Source: Caenorhabditis elegans
Lineage: Eukaryota > Nematoda > Chromadorea > Rhabditida > Rhabditidae
Assembly (NCBI RefSeq): GCF_000002985.6
Contig: NC_003281.10
Coordinates: forward strand, 9,858,001 to 9,922,000
Length of the DNA: 64,000 bases
Direction: 5' to 3'
Position numbers and translations under genes: made by a program. Of the stretch, positions 10,635 through 22,300 are shown in pieces. Under the pieces are notes generated by a model. It had not been told where the DNA came from, did not search any database, and worked only from the letters and a program-made list of their open reading frames with translations. Position 1 is the stretch's first letter, and each line of letters starts with the position of its first letter.

Positions 10635-13417
10635 CTATGCTGAAGAATAATCAGAACTATGTGGAGCCACATTTGTTTTGCTTGTTTTAGTAACTAAATT
10701 TGATATTTTCCGAGTTCCGGTGAATAAAAAAGAGCTCAAAATAATGGAGAGTAACTCGTGGCGAATTGTTCGAAGTGAAAGCATTGAAGAGATTGGTGTC
10801 AGCAAGGGAGAAAGAAATGTTGTTGCATACCAGCGAGACGTGAAGCCAGACGGAAGGGTATATCCTGAAATGAATAAAACAGCTGATTTTCTTGCACTTT
10901 ATAACTGAAAAAGTGGAGGATTAAATGGAAGGATTTATCAAATAAATCCCATTTAACCCCATAATAATTCAAATAACGAACCAAAGTAGAAATCAAAAGA
11001 TCCAACGAGTAATGGAATTGAAACTAGAATTGGTATCATTGATTGGAGAAGCATTGAATATGTCAATTGGACACGACGACGATGAACATCTGGAATTTTT
11101 ATTTTTAAAGGTTTTCAAAAACTAAACATCGTTATCCAATGGTTTCTAATGAAAAGGCTTTTAAGCTTAAAGTTTGAATTAATTAGCCGCTACTTTCAGG
11201 ATTGCTCATTTGAGATCAATTACAAAAAGATCGTGGCGAGACCCACTCAGAAAACTGGCTTTAGGTTTTTGAGAGTAATAATATTTCGCTGGCCGAGGTT
11301 TCTGCTTATTCGCGACCATTCTTCCATTTTCAGAGAGTTCAATGTCATATGGAGCTGGAGTAATGAAACAACGGAGTAATGAAAAAAAACTAACCAACAT
11401 TCCGTTTATCATATTTTTTCACAAAAGTGTAGATTGCAACATTAATGAAAACAGCAAATAAATTAAGTCCCAATGTTAGCGATATCTGGAAAATATTTTA
11501 CTGTAAAATGGAATTCAATTATTTCTAAAATGCAACTGAATTTTGAACAGTTATTCCAAATATTCTCACCCTAACTGCCTCCATTGCTTTACTGAATCGT
11601 AGTACAGCACATTGATCGTTCGTTTCAAATTCACCCAATGGGAAGTTTAATATAGCAATCACAAACTGAAATTGGAATATTTTTTGGTTTTTTCTTCGAA
11701 ATACCCCCAAGGGAATATATACGAACACATCGGTTTCTCAAATTTTATGGAATATTCGGACATTCTTTTGTATGTTTAAGATTTTGTAGTATCCATTGAG
11801 CTTCTCGACCTCTTCGGCACGAGGCGTGAGGGCCTCACTGAGGGGGCGCCTCTTCCTTAACTCGATATTGGGTGAAACTCACAATTTTGGTTGAGGCTCT
11901 AGATTTTGGTTGAGGTTGAGGATTTTGGTTGAGGCTGAGGATTTTGGTTGAGGCTCTAGATTTTGGTTGAGGCTCAGGATTTTGGTTGAGGTTCACGCGT
12001 GATTTGTAAGTTGTAAGACGGTGCCTAAGTTTTTTAACTTCTAGAATATAAACTTACAAATATAAATGAAATAATTGAATGTACCACGACTACAAACCAC
12101 GAAGGCATTTTTTTATTTCGGACAACAATAAAGTATCGGTATATTGCGACTGCCTGAAATCAATACATGTATTCTCACGGAGATATCATTATTTCTTACC
12201 AATGGTAGTACCTGTGCACATGACGTTGTTGAGCTTGTAATACATTTGACCAGAGTACACACAGCTATTGTGTATCGAGGTTCAACAAGTGACCATAGGA
12301 ATACTACTAAATAGAATTGGAGGAAAAATAATGGGAGTGATAGGACAAATGTGCCAAGGGTGACAAAGAATATTGTTGGCTGAAAATTTAAATTAAATTT
12401 TCTAAAATCTTAATTTTGCCTGACGGAAACTCACTTTAAAAGTCCTTAAAAGATGTGGACGACATATGAAAAATATGCATAGGAAGAGATTAAACACGAC
12501 ACAAGTCCCATGTACACTAAATTCAAATGTTATTCGATCTCTGAAAATGTATGGAGTTTGATTATTGGAAGTAATAGCAAATATTGAAGAAAGTCCAAAG
12601 ATGGACAAGTTTATTAGTTTCGTTAAATAAAGTTTTGGAGAGAATTTTCACATGTTGTTGTTGTTTCTAAATGTTGAGGGAAGAAGAGTATACCAAAAAG
12701 TATAAAAAAGTGGCATACCAAACTTCAGGAGACATCGTGTTTGTCACATAAGTTTCAAATAAAGATGTGAGGAGATTGCCCAATTCCAAAAAAAAAAAAT
12801 CAGGAATTCAGCAATCTTCGATGTTGAAAATTTTGCCAGGAAAGTTTTGTTAGGTGACTGCTTAAAGAAAACCTAGGTATTTTAGAGAATAAATTACCCA
12901 AATAATTTTAAGTCAAATAGTCTTGTGAAGATTTTTGCCACAATCTTTTTTGAACACAAAAAAGTTAAAAAAGAAAGTATTTTAAAAAATTCCAAAATAC
13001 CAAAATTTACATTGATATGAGCACTTCATAAATTTATAAAAGTTGTAACAAACCTGTATGTCAATGGAGTAGTTGTGATGGTATTTAAGGAAATGTTGTT
13101 GTAAATCATGAGCTCTTTGAGCATTTAAACGAAGTTCTGGAAGAAAAGAGGTAAATATGGTAAACAAAACTCGAAAGACTGAAGCAAAACACGACATAAA
13201 ACAACAAAGGAAGAGGCGTAGAAGAAGAGGATGTATAGTTTGAATTGAAGACTGAATAAAGAATAACATGAACTAACAAAACTTTGCCTGAGTATGCTAA
13301 TCACGAAAAATGCAAGAAGAAAAGATGCTCCAACAGCTGAAAATGTACACAAGTTTTTGAAGAAAAACCTACGATTTCAAGAAAATTTAAAAACGAAGGA
13401 AAAGTTTGAAAATGCAT
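10635..13417 (-). CDS. Multi-TM serpentine (chemoreceptor-like) protein
   Basis: Twelve exons on the minus strand keep phase: 13417-13369, 13336-13283, 13136-13054, 12944-12898, 12540-12435, 12379-12200, 12153-12058, 11665-11570, 11485-11395, 11354-11247, 11089-10958 and 10864-10635 (423 residues, stop TAG). After an N-terminal hydrophobic segment (AVGASFLLAFFVISIL), seven TM-like stretches follow. They include TM1 (TFEFSVHGTCVVFNLFLCIF), TM3 with IYRYFIVV at its end (DRY-like position), TM5 (LGLNLFAVFINVAIYTFV), a basic loop, TM6 (SMLLQSMIPILVSIPLLVG) and TM7 (FLSPLLTPISSMLSLR). This is the shape of nematode serpentine GPCRs, which sense chemicals in neurons; I cannot name the sr class. Exon 12944-12898 is the least certain, but it alone restores phase between the N-terminal exons and TM1. 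Confidence 0.7.
11880..12000. repeat. Minisatellite, TTGAGGCTCTAGATTTTGG-type array
   Basis: Around six imperfect copies of TTTTGGTTGAGGCTCTAGA-like units, in an intron of the serpentine receptor gene. It is the same unit as the array at 5901-6000, so this minisatellite has spread locally. Confidence 0.75.
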
Positions 13418-16300
13418 GAATATTCAAAAACAATTTGTGATCATAAATGTGATAAATGTAGTCATTGAAAAAATCACTTGTGCCCGGCAATTGGCAATAT
13501 CGACTTTAATTTTAATCTAGATTCAACATAAGAAACTATTTTTTTAAAAACTCAGCCGGATTCCACTGGTAGTCAACATTTTCAGTTGACCTCTCGAGCC
13601 GCGATAATGCGTGAATTTGGAAGTTTTACTTCACAATTTTTTTTTTGCAGTTTACAGTTTTCGGGACGTTAAAGTTCTTAAAAAACATATCGACACATTT
13701 TTTTACGAATTTTTTTCCCAAAAAAAGAAGTGTATAACTGTGGAATTTGATTTGTTTAAATTATTTCTCAGAAGCGAAAAATTGCGAGTTTTGCTCCAGA
13801 AATACGGTACCCGGTCTCAACACGACTAATCTCTATAAGGAAAATTCATTTTTCAAGTTTACTTTGGTAGCTTATATCTCCGTTTTCTTTGGTTTTATCA
13901 AAAAGTTGGTAACTGACCAAATACGTGCATATTTTTCTACATTTTGCAACTAAAACATGTTTCAGTGAACTTCAAAACAACCTAGGTATTGGCGCTCATA
14001 GTAGAGCAATGAACTTGCATGTCAAATAGGTATAAGTACTACGATGAAGGTTAATTTTTAAATTTTTTCACATGGTGATAGATGAGAGCACAACGGGTAC
14101 AAAGTGAAGCTCGCTAAGCCTCGAAGCAAAAGGAAGGCTGTCCTTGAAATTAAAAAAAAGAGCGGGCAAACAAACGGAAGGGCGCCACGTGCTGCCATCC
14201 GATTCCATTCCATCGGATTCCATCCCAAAAAGTAGGAGAGCAACAGGAAAAGAAGAGCTAATGTTTGGTCGTTATTTGGGTATAACAACGTGTGTTTGAA
14301 TTGAAATTAACGGGAGAATATGGGAGGAGGGGAAGAAAACAAGAGACTTGAGAAAATAGGGAAATGACGAAGGCGTTACGTGACTGAAGATGTATGTTTT
14401 TAAGTTCTTAACACAAATGACATTTGAGTTGGAAGGGTGGCAGACACAAAGTCTAGAATCTTGAACTAATCAAGATATATTCATGATTCGCACGTTTTGA
14501 GGACTTTTACATTCTCTTTTCAAGGTTCGAAAGTACTTTTTGGTAATAAAGATTGTGGTAATCAAACAATTTCCTCAATTTCCTTCAATTCAGCTATTGA
14601 CAAAAAGGGGAAATTACTCACAATTAATAATTTTAGGGTTCTTAAAAATTCCTTCAAGTTAAATTTACATATGATCAAATTTTTTGTAAAAGTGCATTTT
14701 AGGGGTTTGAACACGCATTAATGCTCGAATTTATTAGGAAAATCCCACAGTTTCTTAAATTTGGCAGTTAATCAAAACTATAGAAGTTAAGAAAATTCCT
14801 TTTAAAAATTGAAGTGTAAAAATTGTTTTAGTTATGCTAGTCTACATATTTTGAGAGTTATACATGTATATTTATAAACAAATTGGTATTTCCCCAAAAG
14901 TTACGTCTGAAAATTTTCCCCCCACAGCCAGCAATTCGCCGCAACTTCTCAATCAACCTGAACAACTTTAGAAATACCAATAAAAAAGTTGCAAAATTTG
15001 GAGAAGACCACTAGGCCGAACAAAAATTCACTATGAAAATCTACTAAAAGTTGGTAAAAGTTGGGTCAGAAGCTGTAAAACAGTTATTTTATTTTAAACT
15101 TTACGTATAAAAATTTACAGATTATCTTTCTTTTCTTCCTAGTCATATTCACAATTTTCGATTTGCCTATATAGACGAATTGCCAAACAAAAAATATAGA
15201 GTTTAAAACCAGTGCACTATCAATTTCATCAAGTTCGCTCGCTACAGTAATCCTAACTGTAGCTGAAAAAAGCTATAAAAACATTTTTACACTTGAAGGA
15301 TAATAAAGCTGATGGTCTGTTGGAAGTAGCATCTGAAGTTGATGGATGTGCAAAAAAAGAATGAAAAAGAAGATATGGACGAAATTGTGGTAACTGCGTA
15401 ATTCTTCTCCGACCTATCAATATAATTAATATAGAAGGATCAAAGTTCTTTTCCAGTTCCGACTACAATTTACAGAATTAGGTTAAGAATTTATAGTGAG
15501 TTGTGAACCTGGAACTGATTTCTGGGAATATGTTTAAATACTGTCAACAGAATCTCAGAAATTTAAAGGAAGTCACGTTTTTTCCGGAAATGCCGAGTTT
15601 AGGATATGAATAAAACTTTGATTATACTAACTAGAAACATGATTTTTCAATCTTTTAAACTAAAACACTTTTCAATGTAATTGAAATAGTAAGAATGTGA
15701 AAGTGAATGAGGGCGTTGTCTGGAAGTGTTGTTGTTTTTATGTATCATTTCAGCAGGAGCAATAGCAGGAGAAGAGCAAAAAGAGGAATAAACGGGTTGA
15801 GCAAGAGACAGCAGAAGAAGAGTTAATAGATGAATGATGTGTCAAATGGAAAAACAAGAAATTGGTTCAAAAAGTGACACTCACACACACACACACACAC
15901 GGCATTATATCATATAACACAAGCAAATCACTTCCGATTTTACACATTTGCTAAAAATTTTAGCAGGTAGGCATTAGGTAGATCCTAGGAAATCAGAAAC
16001 GGGGAAGGCATAAAAAAAGTAAAGGGAAGGCAGACACGCATGAAGTAGGCACAATTAGAAAAAAAGATCACGGCCAGTAGGTGTGACCATAGGCAGGCTC
16101 TTATTTTGTGATTGAGAAAATATTTTCAATAGGTTGTTTTTCCAATTTACAAAATTTTATTGTCAAAATAATTACCGGTGAAATACGTTTCTTACAGAGA
16201 AAAATGTTAAAAATTTAAAAAAATAGTAGAAAAAAGAGCTCGGAGTGATCAAGATCATTGTTTGAAAGACGGTATTCTTCATGGAAAAGGGGTTCTTGTG
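13418..16300. other. Intergenic region with simple repeats
   Basis: No coding exon supported on either strand. It includes a repeat fragment near 13795-13970 (edge GGTCTCAACACGAC), a short palindrome near 14205 (ATCCGATTCCATTCCATCGG) and a (CA)n tract at 15882-15900. Open frames here are short and low-complexity. Confidence 0.5.
15882..15900. repeat. (CA)n microsatellite
   Basis: Uninterrupted CA dinucleotides, 19 bp, in intergenic DNA. Confidence 0.9.
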
Positions 16301-19300
16301 TTACACGACATCTTTATGGAAACTGAGACGCCATTTCTTCTTCTTTTCTCCTGATTTTGATTTGTCTCGAAGTGCACTTTTTGGAAGAATTGATGCTTCT
16401 TTTGGAGGTTCTGTATGAGCTCTTTGTAGTGGAATTGGTCCACGAACTGATGAGGATGATGATGAAGATGGAACAAGTAGAGTTGGAGAAGCTCCGATTG
16501 GTCGATGAGTTAAGTGGAATGAAGCAAGGGATCTGGAATATGGAGATTTTTAATTTTAAATATTTGATGTTAAATATTTAAACCCAAATACCCAAGTTTC
16601 CCAAATCTGGCTATGTGTTTGAATTAAAAAAAAAGAAAACTACCAGACGAATCAGCAATTAGCTCCACCCACCTTTTAGCCAATCAACAAAAGTGTGACG
16701 ACGCTGATTGGTTTAATAGTGGGTGGAGCTAATCGATGATTGGTTGTGCAGTTTTTATTCTGGGGGAAGTTCAAAATGGGCAAAGGTTTTGGGGGTTATA
16801 AAAGTTGTTTCCTATATTTTCAGCATATTAAACCTACCTGGAAGTATCATTGACCATATTGAGAGACCGAAGTGACATTGTATCGTTGGTTGTGCTTCTT
16901 GCCTGAAAAATATTCTGATTTTTCTGAAATCGTACACAACTGACTTACAGATAAATTACAAGAAGCTAAAGAATGCCGATCATCTTGGCTCATACTCATT
17001 ATCATTTCATCATAGAGCTCTTGCCAAATGACGTCGGGAACTTTGCATCCAGGTAAAGGCTCAATTATTTTACAGGATACTTTTCCCCGGAGCTGCAGTT
17101 TTATAATTATTTGGGAAATATTTTTGGTATTAAAAAAAAGAACTATATTCCAAATAAATCTCAGTTCTATTTCAGTTCATCTAAAAGCTTACTACTCTCC
17201 ATTCCACCCCCAATTTTATTTTTTTATTCCAAACAAGTTTGTCGCCGGACTCTTTGTGCGTGCGGGGATGCGACACCCAGAGAATAGGTGATAAATGGTC
17301 CCGTTGGGAAATTCAATCCAATAGAAAACTGGGGAAAGTGTCACTGGTTTCAAAGAATGGAAGAAGTGGAGTGAGCTCATCAATTGAACATTCGAACAAG
17401 TTGTAGTGGTAAATACCTTCTGTTCAAGATCTATGAGCTGTTGGAAGAATCCGACGTTTGGGCAGATGATGTTACGAGCAAGTTGAACGGCTTTGTACGA
17501 GTCGTGGAGGGTTTTTCTGGAAACAAAATTTAAGATCACTTGTACGAAAACCGTCACTGATACAGAGAAAAATCAATAATAGTCCCCGCCTATTTCTTGG
17601 TTTTTGGTGTTTTGCATGTTCTAACTCATGTGCCAAAACTGTACAAATACAACAGAAAACAAAATTTCCACACTACCACAAAATAGTTTTTCTTTGTTGG
17701 AACGAGACGGAAACGATCAAAAGTTATTTGCCGAAATATATCCTCTAATAGTCTTGCTGAACTTTGACAGCTCATATCTTAGTCGACATTGGGTTTATCA
17801 AAAAATTATCAACAGACAAAATAAGTGCAAAATATTTTTCTAGATTCTGAATGTTAAACATTTTTTGGTAAAACTTAACACAACCGAGTTATAAGCCGTC
17901 AAAGTAGAACTTATATGGGAAATATGGTAGTACATTTACATTTTTGCGAAATATTCAAAATGAGCCGAAATTTAAGCTGTTAAAGAAAAATAATCGTGCT
18001 CAAGACTATTACAAACGTTATCTAAAATCCAACTAACTTCTCGTATTGCATCACATAAGCGATTCCAAACGTGGCAGATCTCGAGATACCCATTGCACAT
18101 AACAAGAGAGCTCTTCCGGCTCCTTTCCGTGCTTCCTCAATTTCCTGAAACAATTAATTATTAATATATCGTCTCCGTTAACCTCAATTACCTTGTACAC
18201 ATTTGCCCAATGAGGTGATAAATCAGTTGTCTCGTTGTCTTGAAGTGGTAGATGAACTACTTTCATATGAGGTGGAGCCGAGAGTCGGAATCCCGGAATC
18301 AGATTTATGCACACACAGAATCGAGCTGTAAAATTATTCGATAAGCTGTGAATTCCAATTTTTAAGAAAAAAAACTAATTTATTGCATTGTAGCAGTCTT
18401 TCATCATTTTCGTGTTCAAACCGGCAATAAACGAGCACACATGAGGCTCAACTTTCTCTCTTTTCTTGCCTACTTCCTGCCTACCCGATATTATCCTTCT
18501 GCTCCGTTTTCCCTCCATTTTATGGTCACTTATCTCCAATTTTCATTCAACTGCGGTGGGGTTTTAGTTTTATTTTTATCGCCTTCAAGTTTAAGCTTTA
18601 CTTTTTTTCTACGTTTTGTTCTCCATTCAGACTTATGGTTTTCTCGTGGCTCACATTCATTTTTTTTTCAAGGAAGTGAAAACTTTTCACATTTTGTCAC
18701 TCGATTAATAAAGAAAAAAACTCTTCTTAATGTGCAAAAAGAAAAACATTTTTATTGAATTTACTACAGACTTTTAATTAATTTTAATTTGAAAAATAAA
18801 TTGAAAAAGTCTGCAATTTAGACTACTTTCAACTTGAAAGTTTCAAGGTACGCAGAGTTTAGATGTTTTTAGAATTTCGGAAGCTTTTCAGAAAATTTTA
18901 ATCTAAAAAACTCTGAAAACAAGGCAATTTTTTAAATTTAAAGAAATTTAAATTTCTAAAAACTTCCAAGGAATGGACATAATTGGTTGTTTCGCAAACT
19001 TCTGATGTTTCTAAAGTATTTAAGGGAATATTAACATTTTGAAGGCTTCTTTAAAATTGTTGAAAAGCTTCCAAAATGTTAACAAAAAATCTCAGAGCGA
19101 AATCGATTTTTTACGAGGATCCAAAAGAGGATCTTTAAATTACCAATTTTAAATTTAAAATCCGAGTCAACAGTGTTGTCAAATTACTTGAAAAACAATT
19201 ACATAAAAATTACTATGTTCTTATTTTTCTATTTGATGAACATTTCTTACAGAAAATAACTTACAAAGAACTCTCGGAGAAAGAGCCGCCAATCCAGATA

Positions 19301-19367
19301 CATATAAATAAGGTCGAATCTGTGAGCACTGTCTTTGCTCTCGATTAATGATTCGCCTTGACGTCAT
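16301..19367 (-). CDS. ZK757.2: Dual-specificity protein phosphatase (DUSP-like)
   Basis: Exons (minus) 19367-19265, 18325-18192, 18144-18038, 17516-17417, 17092-16949, 16902-16838 and 16532-16301 give 294 residues. The catalytic domain is residues 15-150: general-acid Asp64 in HLPLQDNETTDL, and P-loop Cys95-AMGIS-Arg101 followed by SATFGIAYVM. The motif is L-C-x5-R, so the His that usually precedes the nucleophile is Leu. The core motif is otherwise intact, and activity is plausible but may be altered. A Ser-rich tail follows (VPSSSSSSSVRG) and ends with a basic stretch (EKKKKWRLSFHKDVV). DUSPs dephosphorylate phospho-Tyr/Ser/Thr, often on MAP kinases. The start ATG lies 19 bp inside the first exon of the divergent Ly6-like gene. 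The symbol is from memory. Confidence 0.88.
16659..16733. repeat. Hairpin with ATTAGCTCCACCCA arms
   Basis: Inverted repeat in a phosphatase-gene intron. ATTAGCTCCACCCA at the left pairs with TGGGTGGAGCTAAT at the right, and a further CCAATCA / TGATTGG pairing lies inside. It is probably a small foldback element. Confidence 0.7.
17580..17920. repeat. Dispersed repeat copy in a phosphatase-gene intron
   Basis: Contains the words CCTATTTCTTGG, TCCTCTAATAGT, CATATCTTAG and GTTTATCAAAAA, shared with copies near 13860, 20490-20700, 24424-24650 and 27190-27420. It appears to be a non-autonomous repeat of the CCTCTAATAGTATTGCACC family, diverged and without clear ends here. Confidence 0.45.
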
Positions 19368-22300
19368 CTTTATATTTGTCTCAATTTCACTATTATTTGG
19401 ATCTTCACTCCGATGCTACAGTTGCTCGTTCTCTTTCAACGAGATGTACGATCCGGAGCACAGGTTTGTTTGATTACTGTAAAAAGTGAGATTAAGTGAA
19501 AATGAAGCATTCTTTCAGAGATGCATGGTGTGCGAATGAATCATTAGTACAGTTTGAACCAGATGAGACAGCTAAAATATGTGCTCCGTGGGAAAAGTTT
19601 TGCGTGGTGAGTTTTAGTGAAACTAAAATTTTGAAAAATTCGTTTAAAATAATAATATAGACAGCAGTGAACACTATAAACAAGGCATTTACCAGTGTGA
19701 GCAGAGGATGTGGAGAACGTTGTTCTGAACTTTGTGAATCAATTGGATATGGACAAGATCAGGTGAGATATTTTGAAATTTTGGAATAGATTTCATTTTT
19801 GTGACATAATGCATTAAATTAAAAAAAAAAACATCTGCTGTCAAAATAGCGCGCCAGTATAAGTATAAATTGAGCATAACATTTTGCTTTCCGGATTCCA
19901 AGAATTTTGTGAAATCTGTTTTGTTTAGAAAAGTCTCTGAGAATAAAAGCCATTATATGAGTGGAGCCTAATTTGGGATTTCAACGTATGATATATATCT
20001 ATATATAATTACGACATTCTTAAGTTTCAGGGTGGAGTATTGTGAAGGAAAATTTTGCAAGGATAGATTTCTTAAAATAATCAAATAACACAACGTACAA
20101 ATTTTAAGTTTCAAAATTTTGGTATACATTTCTACATTTACAAAAAAAATTGAAATTTATAAATCTAACTAAATTTTCAGTTTTGTAGAATCCCGTAGAA
20201 CCGTACAATGTTTGCATACAATTTATTAAAACTTAATTGAAATATAAAAGTAGTAGAACAAGATTTTTTCGACCTACTATCAAAATTATGAGTTGCGAAA
20301 ATTGAGATTTCCACTTTTTTTAAACTTTAAATTTCAAAAAAAAACATTCTGAAAGTAATACTGTGGGTTTTGGCTATTTTATTTCCACTGGTTTTAAACA
20401 CTTTTTCCACTGGCGATACTTTGCATTTAAATTCGAACTGTATAGTCGGGTGGACCAAAAATTGCAATTTCGAAAGTTATCCAAATAGGTTCCGCCCATG
20501 TCTTGGCTCTTCGCGCATGTTTAGCCCTAGTTTTTTGTACTATCCGGCCTATTTCTTACCCTCTAATAGTATTGCACCTCACTACTTCATTTTTAAATGT
20601 TGTATATCGGAACTACAAAACGATATAAAAAATATTTCAAAAATAGTTTGTAAATTGACAATTTCAAAAAAAAAATCACAGCTCATATAATCGGTCAAAG
20701 TTTAATTTTTCTTCATCCAAAAACTATATTCGAATTGTTTAGTAAGAAGCGACACTTTCTAATTTGAACCATAAACGTGTCAATTTCAAAAACTAAAACA
20801 TCTTACTTGAAAAATGAAATATGAGTTCACTAGCTGGGTGGCCTCTTCTAGACAAATAAATGGGTTGTTCATGAATTTGTGATGATGACGTGGCAACCGA
20901 AAGGAGAGAAGAGCACTCCCAAACAACACGACGAGTGCTAGTAGTTGTATACATTGACACAAAATCCCGCCCCTTTTTTGGTTTTAAGGGCGGTGAGAAA
21001 AGAAAAGAAGGGAAGTGAAAAAAGGTCATAGAATGGAAAAATCATAGGTAAAAGTGGCCTAAGTTTTCTAGGCAAGGAAAGAACAACTATAGTTTTACTT
21101 TTCAAAAAACAAAAGACCGAGAAAGAGACTAAAAAGAAAGAGAGTGAATTATTTCTGTGAAATTCAATACGTGTTGAGCCTGCACTTGGAGAGGACCCAC
21201 ACACCGAAAAGAGTCAGAAGAGCAAGAATATTGGACAATTGGTGAAAAGAGCTGGAGAGAGAAGGGGAATGACGGAAGGACAGGTGGTCGGTTGAATGAG
21301 TAAGAAGGTGTTGAAAATGGGTTTGAAAATGATGGAAAGATAGAGTTTTACACATGGTGAATACAATGAAGTTTTAGAAAATAATGGTGGGAGGAATGGT
21401 AAAAACGAAGAAAAAGTTGAATGGGAGCAAGAAGGCGTGCGAATACTTCCGGAATTCGGAGGAAATTGCTCTCGGACACCCCCGCGGGTTCCACCCAGAC
21501 CTACGTGGATTTTAATGCTGCAACGTTTATTTGGAGAAATTCATGAAAACTTGTTATAAACGTTTTGGCCAAAAAATGAACAATTTTGCAAAAAGTTTGC
21601 ATAGGTGAAATTGGAGTAAAGATAAAAATGTTCACAGAAATTGGAACATTAAAAATTGATAAAAAATTTAGAGCCATTTTATAAATTTATTTACAGTTTC
21701 AGACATTACGGTCCATATTCTTTCTTTTAAAGCAAAATTTTAAAGGACTCATCTTTAAAAATTGTTAACTTTTTAACGAAACCTTCTAGAGTTCTGCCAA
21801 TATTCTGCAAAAAAGTTTTTGTGTACACATTATATAAAAGCACAAAATGATGTCGTTTGAGCTTGAGCACATTGGGGTTTTTTGAGTGAAAAGCTGGTGC
21901 CAAGGTGAGTGAGAGAAATATGACGGAACCTATGTTTATATACACATTTGTTTTACGAGGTGTCATAATTTATTGGATTTCTTTGAGTATTGGTCATGGC
22001 AGGTACTTAGAAAGACTAGAAAGTTTCCGTGTGACTTGTTCAGTCATAGTTTGACTTTTTTAAACTTAAATTACAGTACAAAAAGTAGAAAAAGGATTTC
22101 GAAAAGTTCAAATGCATTTGACTGAAATTTTTCATTTCTGGCATTTAACAAAAATACTTTGAATCCGGAAATTGAAATTTAAGCCAAATTGCGTCAGAAG
22201 AGCAACAAACTTGAAACGATTTAAAAATTATCGTAGTTATGACAAAAATGCAAAATACTTTGGGAATTAAAATGTGCACAAAAATATCAAGGTGTGGGCT

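Noticed and set aside
11206-11412. Exon reading through to a stop at 11206 as the receptor C-terminus
   Set aside because: Splicing from the GTGGGT donor at 11246 keeps phase into TM6 and TM7 exons, which completes a seven-TM fold; a stop here would leave only five TMs.
12402-12608. Continuous frame starting at a TTG as the receptor N-terminus
   Set aside because: There is no ATG and an in-frame TGA lies upstream. The TTTTCAG at 12541 is a good acceptor, and exon 12944-12898 restores phase.
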